DNA from: an uncultured Frankiales bacterium | GTDB taxonomy: Bacteria; Actinomycetota; Actinomycetes; Mycobacteriales; SCTD01 | DNA length: 56,763 nucleotides | NCBI GenBank assembly: GCA_946479905.1 | Contig: CAMLIA010000005.1 | Coordinates: 1-56,763 of the forward strand | Direction of reading: 5' to 3' | Part shown: in pieces, positions 46,921 through 54,815 of the stretch | Numbering within the stretch: the first letter of the stretch is position 1 | Layout: each line of letters starts with the position of its first letter | Made by a program: the position numbers and the translations under genes | The notes under the pieces: generated by a model | Database searches by the model: none | The model's input: the letters and a program-made list of their open reading frames with translations, nothing else | What the model was told of the DNA's origin: nothing

Positions 46921-47416
46921 CGACCTGTTCCAGCGCAACAGCTTCTCGTTCGCGATCTCCCGGCAGATGGCGGTCGAGGAGGGGCTGGTCGAGCCGACCG
47001 AGGCCGAGCTGGAGGCGCTGCGGGTCCGGCACGCCGAGTTCCACGCGACCATGCGGGCGGAGTGGGCGGCGTACGACGTGGCCGTCGCTACCTACGGTGA
47101 CGCGGTCGGCGGGCTCGACCCGCTGGTGCGGGACGTCCTCGAGCTGCACTCGCAGGACGACGACGGGGACTGCGGCGGCTGCGACTTCGGCGGCTGGGAG
47201 TCCGAGGCTCCGTCCTGGCCGTGCCGGACCGCGACCCTGATCGCGGAGCGGGTCGGCCTCGAGCTGCTGCCCCGACCGGGGATGCCGCGGGAGTGGGCGG
47301 AGGGGCCGTTGCCGGAGTTCCGGTCGCCGTACCCGCGCCGGCCGATCCGTGACCTGTTCCCTCCGGCGTTCGTGTCCATCTCGGGGTTCGACTTCGGTTC
47401 GAAGGAGGAGGACTGA
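46910..47416 (+). CDS. 168-aa protein with a possible zinc site
   Basis: A helical N-terminus (about 10-60) is followed by CGGCDFGG and a later PCRTATLIAE, which may form a zinc site as in small phage zinc-finger proteins. A Pro/Arg-rich segment ends it. No enzyme motif is visible. Confidence 0.7.
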   Translation: MPGDDLFQRNSFSFAISRQMAVEEGLVEPTEAELEALRVRHAEFHATMRAEWAAYDVAVATYGDAVGGLDPLVRDVLELHSQDDDGDCGGCDFGGWESEAPSWPCRTATLIAERVGLELLPRPGMPREWAEGPLPEFRSPYPRRPIRDLFPPAFVSISGFDFGSKEED

Positions 47417-47616
47417 TGGACAGGTGCATCATGTGCGGCGCCCCGTTGCCGCCCGACACCCGGTGGGCGATCGTCCGCTGGCTCAACCCGAAGCCGCCCG
47501 TGTGCCGGCCGGCGACCGAGGACTGCTACCGGGGCCTCGCGGCGTCGCTCGGGTTCACCCCGACCGACGAGCAGGTCGCGGACGCGCTCGCCCGAGCTCG
47601 ACGGGTGCGCGGCTGA
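47416..47616 (+). CDS. 66-aa zinc-ribbon protein
   Basis: CIMCGAPLP and CRPATEDC give a four-Cys ribbon, followed by a helix (TDEQVADALARARRVRG). It overlaps both neighbours. Confidence 0.68.
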   Translation: MDRCIMCGAPLPPDTRWAIVRWLNPKPPVCRPATEDCYRGLAASLGFTPTDEQVADALARARRVRG

Positions 47617-47861
47617 TGGCGGACGTGACGGGTGGCCGCTGCGGGGCTGCGATGGTGCGCCAGCTGGTCGCCGCGCTCTGCGGCCCCGGCCAGCCCGGAC
47701 CCATCTACGACCTGATCTGCTCGAGCGGCGAGTGCCGTGACGCCCAGCGCGCGGAGGACCGCGCCGACCGTGCTGCCGCCGACGAGCGGGCGCTGCAGGC
47801 GGCGCTCGCGTCCGGGCTGATCGTCCCCGACGACACCCCCGAAGCGGACCGCTGGGTCTGA
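47616..47861 (+). CDS. 81-aa protein, unknown
   Basis: The protein is helical with Cys at about 9, 22, 35 and 40. The C-terminal half is Ala/Arg-rich (AEDRADRAAADERALQAALA). Function unknown. Confidence 0.62.
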   Translation: MADVTGGRCGAAMVRQLVAALCGPGQPGPIYDLICSSGECRDAQRAEDRADRAAADERALQAALASGLIVPDDTPEADRWV

Positions 47862-47862
47862 G

Positions 47863-48114
47863 ATGCCGATCGTCGAGCTGTCCGGTGGCCCCTGGGACGG
47901 GCAACGGCTCCCGGTCGAGGACGAGGAGCTGCTGGGCCGGTTCGAGTTCGTGGAGGAGCGGACCAAGCCGCTCGACGTCATCGGCCAGCTCCGCGCCGGC
48001 GAGGTCGTGTCGGTGACCGACTGGGAGAACGCCGGCTCGATCATCCACACCTACTCCCGCACCCAGCGCCGCCACAACGGGGCAATCGTCTACGAACACG
48101 TCCGCATCCGCTGA
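47863..48114 (+). CDS. 83-aa conserved small phage protein
   Basis: The start MPIVELSGGPWDGQRLPV resembles a widespread small phage/actinobacterial protein with a GGPxDG turn near the start. The remainder is strand-rich (GQLRAGEVVSVTDWENAG). Function unknown. Confidence 0.72.
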   Translation: MPIVELSGGPWDGQRLPVEDEELLGRFEFVEERTKPLDVIGQLRAGEVVSVTDWENAGSIIHTYSRTQRRHNGAIVYEHVRIR

Positions 48115-48120
48115 TACTCT
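48115..48120 (+). promoter_or_regulatory. -10-like TACTCT
   Basis: GATACTCTGCAGGCATCGG resembles the capsid promoter region (TATGGTCTGCGGCATCGG). Transcription would start near 48127, giving a leader of about 68 nt before ATG 48195. Confidence 0.5.
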
Positions 48121-48194
48121 GCAGGCATCGGTCGGTCGACCAGCTGGTGATCGCAGCCGCTCCCGCAGGTTCCACTCTCATCTGAGGAGCAGTC

Positions 48195-48452
48195 ATGGCT
48201 GTGCAAGCACGTTTCTGGGTCACCTCGGTCACCCGCAAGGTCATCTCGGGCGGCGACATCATGCGCGAGGTCGTCCTCAACCCCGTCGTCTCCCCCACCC
48301 AGGGCAACGACGACTGGTCGAAGTACACGCCGTCGGGCCAGATCATGATGTCGGTGACCACCGACGCGGCAGGCGAGTGGTTCGAGGCTGTCCAGGCCGA
48401 GGGCTCGAACCTGGCCATCACGTTCGACCGGGCACCGAAGGCTGGGGCGTGA
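48195..48452 (+). CDS. 85-aa protein, unknown
   Basis: The ribosome site is TGAGGAGCAG. The protein is strand-rich (MAVQARFWVTSVTRKVISGG) and resembles small orphan genes of other actinophages. The capsid-like promoter upstream suggests it is made abundantly or late. Confidence 0.7.
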   Translation: MAVQARFWVTSVTRKVISGGDIMREVVLNPVVSPTQGNDDWSKYTPSGQIMMSVTTDAAGEWFEAVQAEGSNLAITFDRAPKAGA

Positions 48453-49087
48453 CCCAGACGTTCTGGCTCGAGCCGACCGGTGAGGTCGCCGTCGGGCTCC
48501 GCCGCTACACGACCGGGTCCGGCTGCGCCGGCTCGGTCATCTCCGGCCACGACGCGCTGCTGTACGTCGACCGTGTCCCCGCGTCGTACGACGGTGAGGG
48601 CCGAGTCCGCGCCGTGCCGTCGTACGACGAGGACGACCCCCGCTGGCCGACCCGATGCGACCACTGCTCGCACGAGTTCACCCCCGGCGACCGGAAGCAG
48701 ACCTGGCAGCTCACCGTGTTCCGGCGCACCGACACCGGGGAGCTGCGGTTCATCCACTCCAACCCGAACGTCGCCGCGCCCGGCATCCCGATCGCGGAGC
48801 CGGGCGGCTGCTGGGACGCCTCATGGATCCCGTACTGGCGCGGCGCCGACGGGCTGTGTGTGGTGGTCCGGCTGCCCGATATGCACGACTGGACGGTCGA
48901 CTCGAGGGCGGCGAACTGCGGTCGCCCCGACGACGACGTCCACCGCTGCTGGGTGCGGCACGGTGATCCGCGTGAGTGCCGGCTGACCGTCGACAAGGAT
49001 GGCGACACCTGTTCGGCCGGCGCTGGGTCGATCGCGTCAGGCGGCTGGCACGGGTTCCTCCGCGACGGGGTTCTCGTCGGGGCGTAG
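48449..49087 (+). CDS. 212-aa protein with zinc-binding Cys/His
   Basis: GTG 48449 overlaps the previous stop. CDHCSHEF with later Cys/His and Trp-rich stretches (DASWIPYWRGADGLCVVVRL) matches a family seen in actinophages, but its role is unknown. Confidence 0.7.
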   Translation: MTQTFWLEPTGEVAVGLRRYTTGSGCAGSVISGHDALLYVDRVPASYDGEGRVRAVPSYDEDDPRWPTRCDHCSHEFTPGDRKQTWQLTVFRRTDTGELRFIHSNPNVAAPGIPIAEPGGCWDASWIPYWRGADGLCVVVRLPDMHDWTVDSRAANCGRPDDDVHRCWVRHGDPRECRLTVDKDGDTCSAGAGSIASGGWHGFLRDGVLVGA

Positions 49088-49120
49088 ACGCCGGCGCGGC
49101 CACCGTGGCATCCTGCCCCG

Positions 49121-49510
49121 ATGAGCCGCCCACTCCGCCCGCCCCGCGAAACCGCCCACCCGTCCGAGACGGCGCTGTCGGCTGCCTGCCAGTCGCGGAT
49201 CCGCAAGGGGTACGGCGGGGAGGTGTTCAAGGTCCACGGTGGCCCCTCGCAGTCCAAGGGGCAGCCGGACCTGCTCGGCTGCATCCCGACCGCGGGTGCG
49301 CTGGGGCGGATGATCGCCGTCGAGCTCAAGCAGCCCGGCAACAAGCCGACGCCGCTGCAGTACAAGAGGCTCCGCGCCTGGGAGCAGGCGGGGGCGCTCG
49401 CTGGCTGGGTGACCACGGAGGCCGAGCTGGTCGAGCTTCTGGGTCACCTTGAGGAGCGCGGCTGGGCCAACCCGCAGCTGGTGCCGGCTCCGATCTTGCA
49501 GTCGGTCTGA
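49121..49510 (+). CDS. VRR-NUC domain nuclease
   Basis: The 129-aa protein has the PD-(D/E)xK core: KGQPDLLG with Asp50, AVELKQPG with Glu68 and Lys70, then KPTPLQ. Stand-alone VRR-NUC proteins cleave branched DNA or act as resolvase-like nucleases in phages. It fits the helicases and primase nearby. Confidence 0.88.
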   Translation: MSRPLRPPRETAHPSETALSAACQSRIRKGYGGEVFKVHGGPSQSKGQPDLLGCIPTAGALGRMIAVELKQPGNKPTPLQYKRLRAWEQAGALAGWVTTEAELVELLGHLEERGWANPQLVPAPILQSV

Positions 49511-49514
49511 CCCT

Positions 49515-49520
49515 TACCCT
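49515..49520 (+). promoter_or_regulatory. -10-like TACCCT before the Ig-fold gene
   Basis: The hexamer is identical to those before the baseplate (22448) and lysis (26225) operons, which suggests late expression of the next gene. Confidence 0.45.
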
Positions 49521-49563
49521 GATCGGGTGGCGGGCACCGTGTCCGTCCGATGAGGAGGGCACC

Positions 49564-49953
49564 ATGTCAGCACCGCAAGCCGACCGTCCGCAGTACGCCG
49601 ACGGCACCCCTGTCCCCGACTCGATCGACAGCTCCACCAAGGAGTACTCGCGCGGGGAGAATCCGACCACTGGCGCGAAGGGCGCGGAGCCGGCTGAGCC
49701 GGTCCCGACGATCGCGTCCCGCAACCCGGCCACCGACCTGGGCACCGCAGGCGGCACCGTGGTCACGGTGACCGGCGACAACCTCGGCGGGTCGACCGGC
49801 GCCACGATCGGCGGCACCGCCGTGACGGGGTTCGTCGTGGACTCCGAGACGCAGTGCCACTTCACGACGCCAGCGAAGGCGGCCGGCACCTACCCGCTCG
49901 TGATCGCGAACCCGGCCGGGGCATCGGCTGGCTTCAACGTCACCTACGCCTGA
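49564..49953 (+). CDS. IPT/TIG-like immunoglobulin-fold protein, possible capsid decoration
   Basis: The 129-aa protein has a short N-terminal region (about 1-45) and one IPT/TIG domain (PTIASRNPATDLGTAGGTVV, then VTGDNLGG, then GFVVDSETQCHFTTPAKAAG, ending NPAGASAGFNVTYA). Ig-like domains in phages usually decorate capsids or tails. It lies far from the other structural genes, but it has a late-type promoter and a terminator of its own. Confidence 0.78.
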   Translation: MSAPQADRPQYADGTPVPDSIDSSTKEYSRGENPTTGAKGAEPAEPVPTIASRNPATDLGTAGGTVVTVTGDNLGGSTGATIGGTAVTGFVVDSETQCHFTTPAKAAGTYPLVIANPAGASAGFNVTYA

Positions 49954-49965
49954 CCCGGACCGACC

Positions 49966-50003
49966 GAGCCCCTCTCCCCGGTTAGGACACGGGGAGAGGG
50001 CTC
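49966..50003. terminator. Terminator after the Ig-fold gene, facing the minus-strand genes
   Basis: GAGCCCCTCTCCCCG (49966-49980) pairs with CGGGGAGAGGGCTC (49990-50003) with one bulged base. It lies between converging genes. Confidence 0.75.
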
Positions 50004-50059
50004 GTGGTGTCAGACCACCGCCCGGTTCCGACAGGGGGCGGCGCTGCAGCGCCTTGGGG

Positions 50060-50341
50060 TCAGATGACGCCGGCGATGCGGCGTGGTGGCGGTGCGTCCT
50101 CGAGGTGTTCGACCAGGACGGTGAGCATGTCGGGTTCGATCGTGGCGAGGACCGCGATCGTGTCGTCCGGGTGGGGCACGTCGAAGGTGCCGGCCGGGGT
50201 GGTGAAGGTCCGGTACAGGACGCTCGTGTCGAGGACGACGCCCTCGGGTACGACGTCGCCGGGCTCGAGCTGGTCGAGCTGGACGTGCCGGACGTTGACG
50301 GGGCTGATGCGGACGCGTCGTCCGATGATGCTGATGGGCAT
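50060..50341 (-). CDS. 93-aa protein, unknown
   Basis: The start at 50341 follows CTAGGAGAAC on the minus strand. The protein is strand-rich (LDQLEPGDVVPEGVVLDTSV) with no recognised domain. It is the last of three minus-strand genes. Confidence 0.68.
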   Translation of the reverse strand: MPISIIGRRVRISPVNVRHVQLDQLEPGDVVPEGVVLDTSVLYRTFTTPAGTFDVPHPDDTIAVLATIEPDMLTVLVEHLEDAPPPRRIAGVI

Positions 50342-50351
50342 TGGGGTTCTC

Positions 50352-50642
50352 CTAGATTCCGAAGGGGTTCAGGGGGTCGGTGCCGAAGGTGGCGACCGCT
50401 TCGTGGAGGTCGCCGTCGCCGGTCAGGGCGAGCTGCTGGAACATGATCTGCGGGTCGGGTTCGTCGGAGAGGATCTCGCGGAGGTAGCCGCCGACGGTGC
50501 GCTGGTCCCACGTCTCAATCTCGGCGTCGGTCATCGGCTGCAGCTTCTCGTGGAAGGTGCCGGCGGTGATGTCGAGCCAAGCGGCGAGGAGCTGCTCGCG
50601 CTCGTGCTGGGTGTACTGCGGGTCGTACGGATCGCGGATCAT
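50352..50642 (-). CDS. 96-aa acidic helical protein
   Basis: The start at 50642 was chosen over longer upstream reading frames because those run through the upstream gene. Helices (HEREQLLAAWLDITAGTFHE; GGYLREILSDEPDPQIMFQQ) dominate. Function unknown. Confidence 0.65.
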   Translation of the reverse strand: MIRDPYDPQYTQHEREQLLAAWLDITAGTFHEKLQPMTDAEIETWDQRTVGGYLREILSDEPDPQIMFQQLALTGDGDLHEAVATFGTDPLNPFGI

Positions 50643-50659
50643 GCGGGTGGGTGTCCTGT

Positions 50660-51181
50660 CTAGAAGCGGCTGGCGCAGATGGGGCCGAGGCCGCGGGCGA
50701 TGGAGGTTTCGTCGGTCAGGTCGGCTCCGCAGGCGACGCACACACCGTAGAGCCGTCCGAAGGCGGCTGCCTCGGTTTCGGTGAGGCGCTGGTCGTCGCG
50801 GAGCTGGTGGATGGCGCCGGCCACGTAGGTGAAGTGGCCGTGCATGTGGCTGTCGTCGGGCTGGGTGATCGTGGGGTGCGGGCAGTCTGCGAGCTGGCAG
50901 CGGGTGACGTCGAGGCGTTTGGCGTAGAGCCGGCCGCTGCCCTGGCGGGCGTGGATGACTTTGTAGATGGTGCCGTCGTCGGTGCGGTAGATCCCGTCGT
51001 GGGTGACGAGTTGGACGGGGCGGGCGGCGGCGGCGGGGCGTTCGGGGCAGTCGCCGGGGTGGTCGGCTGCCCAGCTGCCGTCGTCGCGTCGTGCGAGGAG
51101 GCCGTCGCCGGCTGGGATGTGGCCGTTGCAGCGGATGCATCGGGCGGCGTATCGGTTGGGGCGGGCGAGGGTGGTGGTCAT
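50660..51181 (-). CDS. 173-aa zinc-finger protein
   Basis: There are two Cys-pair sites: CIRCNGHIPAGDG with C-PER near the start, and CVACGADLTDETS...PICASRF at the end. The second (SIARGLGPICASRF) is typical of phage and plasmid zinc fingers. The start at 51181 follows the conserved CGACTGACAGGGAGCC leader. It is divergent from 51330. Confidence 0.75.
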   Translation of the reverse strand: MTTTLARPNRYAARCIRCNGHIPAGDGLLARRDDGSWAADHPGDCPERPAAAARPVQLVTHDGIYRTDDGTIYKVIHARQGSGRLYAKRLDVTRCQLADCPHPTITQPDDSHMHGHFTYVAGAIHQLRDDQRLTETEAAAFGRLYGVCVACGADLTDETSIARGLGPICASRF

Positions 51182-51188
51182 CGGTGGT

Positions 51189-51332
51189 GGCTCCCTGTCA
51201 GTCGGGGCTCGGGTGTGCCCGACACGCTACTACGGTATACTGCTGTTAGCAAGTTGGGCGGGTTGCTTGCGCCCCCGCCCCACCTATGGTTCCGTAACAC
51301 CTGTTACCCCGACTGACTGGGAGCCGCCCATG
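51189..51332. promoter_or_regulatory. Divergent control region with two start-associated leaders
   Basis: The minus-strand leader CCGACTGACAGGGAGCC lies at 51189-51205 and the plus-strand leader CGACTGACTGGGAGCC at 51310-51325. Between them are TATACT (51236-51241), the exact TGCTGTTAGCA element (51241-51251), a GGGCGGG/CCCGCCC hairpin (51256-51262 with 51274-51280), and TTGCTT (51263) with TATGGT (51285-51290) spaced 16 nt. It is one of the least GC-rich gaps in the small-gene region. Confidence 0.6.
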
Positions 51333-52190
51333 CCCCGCATCCGACACTCCGCGAGCGTCCGCCCGCGCGTCCGGCTCATCTCCACCCCCGGCACCACCTA
51401 CCCCGACACCGAAGGGCACTCCATGACCACCACCATCGCCGGCGTCAAGTTCTCCGACCAGCTCGGAGCCCTGCTCGACCACGCCCAAGCCCACGGCTTC
51501 CGCATCGAGCAAGACACCCGCGCCAAGCAGAAGAACGGCATCATCATCTACGCCCCCGACAAGGACGTGCCTCCGATGAACGTCTCCGAGGTCCGCTCCA
51601 AACTCAACCCCGCCCACTACGACAACATCCGCCGCCAGCTCTACCGCGCCGGCTGCCCGGTCCTGCCGGGCGACAAGCGCGACGACACCACCGAGGAGAT
51701 CCCCGTGTCCAAGTCCACCCCCCGCAAGCCAGAGGGCATCGAGAAGCCCGTCGTCCACCTGCACAACCAGAAGGATCTGGAGGCCGCGCTCAACAAGGAC
51801 GAGACCCGCGCCGACACCCTCGCCGGCGTCATCGCCGGACTGTTCGAGCGCGCCGGACTCGCCTCCTACGAAGGACTCGCAGGCGGGCTGATCTACACCG
51901 CCGCAGCGTGGGCCGACGAGTTCCGCGCCGACATCGCCATGCAGGCCGCCGAACTCGCGCATCAGGCCACCCGGTCAGAGATCGACGACGCCCTCAAGCT
52001 CGCCGCCGACGCCGAGGCCGAAGCCGGCCGGCTCCGCACCCAACTCGAGCGGGTCACCAAGTCCGAGGAGGCCGCGCGCGCCGACTGCGGTGCCGCCCTC
52101 GAGCGGGCACGGGTCGCCGAAGCCAAGGCTGCCGAGCTGGAGGCCGCGATCGCTCCGCTCCGCGCCATCTTGAAGGGAGCCGACGCCTGA
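51330..52190 (+). CDS. 286-aa protein with C-terminal coiled coil
   Basis: ATG 51330 follows the conserved leader. An internal ATG at 51423 would give a 255-aa product beginning MTTTIAGVKFSDQL. The middle contains a possible DNA-binding stretch (RIEQDTRAKQKNGIIIYAPD), and the C-terminus (about 200-280) is a coiled coil (EAEAGRLRTQLERVTKSEEA). A nucleoid or DNA-binding role is possible but unproven. Confidence 0.7.
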   Translation: MPRIRHSASVRPRVRLISTPGTTYPDTEGHSMTTTIAGVKFSDQLGALLDHAQAHGFRIEQDTRAKQKNGIIIYAPDKDVPPMNVSEVRSKLNPAHYDNIRRQLYRAGCPVLPGDKRDDTTEEIPVSKSTPRKPEGIEKPVVHLHNQKDLEAALNKDETRADTLAGVIAGLFERAGLASYEGLAGGLIYTAAAWADEFRADIAMQAAELAHQATRSEIDDALKLAADAEAEAGRLRTQLERVTKSEEAARADCGAALERARVAEAKAAELEAAIAPLRAILKGADA

Positions 52191-52684
52191 TGGCCAGCCT
52201 CTCCCTGCGCCGCCGCAAGCGCCGTCACCGCGCCTCTCGCGCCGACCTCGCTGCCGCCCTCCAGCCGCCCCGTCCGCGCGGCGTACGCCCCGCCGCCGGG
52301 CTCCTGCTCCGCTCCGTGGACTGCGACGGCGTCTACTACCTGCTCGGCCGGCGCACCCGGTCCCTCGGCGGGACGTGGGCCAACTTCGGCGGCTCCCTCA
52401 ACCCCGGCGAGCACCCCCTCGCCGGCGCCCTGCGCGAGCTGGCCGAGGAGACCGCGATCCGTGCCGCCGACCTCGTCGGCTCGACGATCGCCGCCGCCAT
52501 CGACTGCGGCACCCCCGACGTCCCGTACACCCTGTTCGTCATCGACGCCCCCCGGCATGTGTTCGACCTTGAGGCCGACCTGTCGTGGGAGAACGACGAC
52601 GTGGTCTGGGTTCGCGAGGACGTCGTCGGCACCCTGAACCTGCACCGCGGGTTCGCCCGCGCCTGGGAGGTGATCGCGCCGTGA
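52190..52684 (+). CDS. Nudix hydrolase
   Basis: The 164-aa protein has a Nudix box GGSLNPGEHPLAGALRELAE starting at Gly67, with Glu74, Arg82, Glu83, Glu86 and Glu87 in place. It differs from the consensus only near the end (EETAI for EExGU). A long basic N-terminus (LSLRRRKRRHRASR) precedes it. It may hydrolyse nucleotide derivatives or caps. The substrate is unknown. It overlaps both neighbours. Confidence 0.88.
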   Translation: MASLSLRRRKRRHRASRADLAAALQPPRPRGVRPAAGLLLRSVDCDGVYYLLGRRTRSLGGTWANFGGSLNPGEHPLAGALRELAEETAIRAADLVGSTIAAAIDCGTPDVPYTLFVIDAPRHVFDLEADLSWENDDVVWVREDVVGTLNLHRGFARAWEVIAP

Positions 52685-53061
52685 GCTTCTCCCGGTTCGG
52701 AGCCGACGACTCCGACATCTACACCTTCCCCAACTCCAGCGGCGACTACGAGTGCTGCGCCTGCCCGCTCATCGAGCACCACTTCACCACCCGCGACGTC
52801 TCGACCTTCATCGGCCACCTCGACGCCCACATCGAAGCCGGCCACACCGTCCCCGACTACACCGCCCTCGCCGTCCTCCAGTGGGACGACGAGCACCCCA
52901 ACGGCTGGTCCAAGGTCGCGACGTTCGTCCGCGCCGCCCCCGGCCTCTACCACGGCGCCGTCCGCAACGACGGCGTCATCGTCGCCCGCTGCAACCACCG
53001 CCACACCCGACTCGACCTCGCGCGCACCTGCGCCGAGCAGACCCTGATGGAGACCCCCTGA
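52681..53061 (+). CDS. 126-aa zinc-finger-like protein
   Basis: GTG 52681 begins MSFSRFGADDSDIYTF, then ECCACPL...HLDAHIEAGHTVP, a C2H2-like arrangement. Similar proteins are frequent in actinophage small-gene regions. Confidence 0.75.
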   Translation: MSFSRFGADDSDIYTFPNSSGDYECCACPLIEHHFTTRDVSTFIGHLDAHIEAGHTVPDYTALAVLQWDDEHPNGWSKVATFVRAAPGLYHGAVRNDGVIVARCNHRHTRLDLARTCAEQTLMETP

Positions 53062-53399
53062 TGACCCACAACCCGTTCTACGGCTCCCCCGGCAACCGCG
53101 CCGCGATCGCGGACGCCGCCCAGCCCATCAACTCGTTCCCTGTCGACCCCGACGAGCCGACCCCCGGCTTCGAGGACGTGATGGCGACCGTCGGCGTCGA
53201 GCTCTGGCCGCTGCCGGAGTTCTCCCACGACCAGTTCATGCGCGACCGCGAGCAGTCGTCCTGGCTCGAGCGGCTCGGCCAGCGGCTCACCGAGGTCCGG
53301 TTCGAGCAGGCCGCACGCGACCGCGAGCTCGCTGCTCTCCGCGACCGTCCCCGCGACGCGTCGGGCCGGTTCCTGCCCCGTCAGGCAGGTTCCCGATGA
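53061..53399 (+). CDS. 112-aa protein, unknown
   Basis: A Pro-rich first half is followed by a charged helix (RLTEVRFEQAARDRELAALR) and an R-DASGRFLPR tail, a motif common at ends of phage proteins. It overlaps both neighbours. Confidence 0.65.
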   Translation: MTHNPFYGSPGNRAAIADAAQPINSFPVDPDEPTPGFEDVMATVGVELWPLPEFSHDQFMRDREQSSWLERLGQRLTEVRFEQAARDRELAALRDRPRDASGRFLPRQAGSR

Positions 53400-53602
53400 T
53401 CGCGTTCCTGTTCGCCTGCGCCGGCGTCCTCGCCTCCCTCGTGCTGCTCGCCACCGGTGCCGCGCTGCAGGCGCACGCCGGCGGGATCCCGCTCGGGGCG
53501 CGCGGCCGGCTCGAGGCCGAGGAGCGTGCCCACCGGCTCATCGTGGCCGGTGCCGTCCTCGCGGTCATCTTCATGCTGTTCGCCGGGTGCGTGACCCCAT
53601 GA
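53396..53602 (+). CDS. 68-aa two-helix membrane protein
   Basis: There are hydrophobic segments at about 2-24 and 47-66, with a short charged loop between (ARGRLEAEERAHR). The stop overlaps the next start. Confidence 0.65.
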   Translation: MIAFLFACAGVLASLVLLATGAALQAHAGGIPLGARGRLEAEERAHRLIVAGAVLAVIFMLFAGCVTP

Positions 53603-53973
53603 GGCAGCGCGAGTTGCTCGGGGAGGCCGTCACCGCTGCCCTCACTCGCTACTACCCCGGCCTGCTCGAGCGCAAGGACGTCAACCCGTGGCTGCTGACC
53701 GACGGCATCCTTGAGCAGCTCGGCCTCCCCGAGCTGGAGACCATGCAGGTCGCCGTCACCCTCCACACCGTGGAGAACTACGGTGACCACGCCGGCGAGG
53801 TCACCAAGGCGCAGACCTACGACCCCTACGAGCCGGTCGGCGCGATGGTCCGCCGCGTCCTCGGGCTCCCCGCCCCCCGCTACACGCGGTTCAACCCGAC
53901 GGACGCGATCCGGCTGCAGGTCGTGGAGGGCACCGAACCGAAGGAGGCCGACGATGGCACGCCACCGTTCTAG
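53599..53973 (+). CDS. 124-aa protein, unknown
   Basis: ATG 53599 overlaps the previous stop. Helices (RQRELLGEAVTAALTRYYPG) precede a short strand region and an acidic end. No motif is visible. It overlaps the following gene by 20 nt. Confidence 0.68.
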   Translation: MRQRELLGEAVTAALTRYYPGLLERKDVNPWLLTDGILEQLGLPELETMQVAVTLHTVENYGDHAGEVTKAQTYDPYEPVGAMVRRVLGLPAPRYTRFNPTDAIRLQVVEGTEPKEADDGTPPF

Positions 53974-54175
53974 CCGGCCGGCGCGCGTCGGCTGCCCGCG
54001 CCCGGACAAGGTCCGGTTCACCGAGGACGCCGCCCGCCGTGCCGCCGCCGTGATGCGCGCCGACCTGCACGCCCCCGACATCGACGCCTACGAGTGCGTG
54101 TGCGGCTCCTGGCACGTCGGCACCCGGCCGTCGCTGGGCGTGAAGATCGCGCGGGCTCTCGGAGCCGACCGGTGA
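53954..54175 (+). CDS. 73-aa basic protein with a Cys-pair
   Basis: The basic start (ARHRSSRPARVGCPRPDKVR) and CVCGSWHVG suggest a small nucleic-acid-binding or zinc protein. The segment KVRFTEDAARRAAAVMRADL recurs in small phage proteins. Confidence 0.65.
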   Translation: MARHRSSRPARVGCPRPDKVRFTEDAARRAAAVMRADLHAPDIDAYECVCGSWHVGTRPSLGVKIARALGADR

Positions 54176-54525
54176 GCGCCGACTTCTACGCCTCCGGCCC
54201 CGGCTGCGAGGGATGCGGCTGCCCCGGCCACGAGCTCGGGTCGTGGAACCTGACCTACAACCTGTCCCCGATGCTCCGCGCAGCCGGGTTCCCCGGCTGG
54301 CAGGAGACCGTCGGCCAGCTCGCGGACCCACAGCCCCCGACCGGGAAGCGGGTCGTGCCCGTGTTCGAGAAGGTGCTCGCCGAGCTGCGCGCCGACCCTG
54401 ACCGGTTCCGGGCCATGAACCCGCCGAACGGCTGGGGCAGCTACGAGCAGGCTGTGGAGGTGTTCGCGGACGTCGTCGCCAAGGTCGGCCCGCACCCGGA
54501 CGCGATCTTCGGGAGCTGGCTGTGA
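54172..54525 (+). CDS. 117-aa conserved small phage protein
   Basis: GTG 54172 overlaps the previous stop. An N-terminal CEGCGCPGHELGSWNLTYNL motif and a later NPPNGWGSYEQAVEVFADVV are a combination that recurs in phage orphan genes. Function unknown. Confidence 0.7.
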   Translation: MSADFYASGPGCEGCGCPGHELGSWNLTYNLSPMLRAAGFPGWQETVGQLADPQPPTGKRVVPVFEKVLAELRADPDRFRAMNPPNGWGSYEQAVEVFADVVAKVGPHPDAIFGSWL

Positions 54526-54815
54526 AGGTCGGGGATCGGCTCACCGTCTACCGCGAGGCTGGGGAGTCTGGTTTCGCGACCAAGCACCGCTGGCAGAACC
54601 GAGTTCGATGGTCGGCCGCCTCGTGGCTCAACCGGCTCCCGGGCACATGCTGGGCCAACCTCGTGTCATGGGCTCTGCACAGCAAGCCACTGTTCGACCG
54701 CCACGGCGACGGCGACATTCGCCAGGACTGGATGTGCCGTCGCGACGCTGACGAGTGCGGTCGCTGCTACTGCGGCAAACTCGGCGCATCGTCTGAGCGG
54801 GAGGGGCAGCGATGA
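54522..54815 (+). CDS. 97-aa protein, unknown, with Cys-pair end
   Basis: GTG 54522 overlaps the previous stop. The Trp-rich middle (RWSAASWLNRLPGTCWANLV) is followed by C...C...CGRCYCG. Codon use looks a little less GC-biased than its neighbours, so a recent acquisition is possible. Confidence 0.62.
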   Translation: MKVGDRLTVYREAGESGFATKHRWQNRVRWSAASWLNRLPGTCWANLVSWALHSKPLFDRHGDGDIRQDWMCRRDADECGRCYCGKLGASSEREGQR

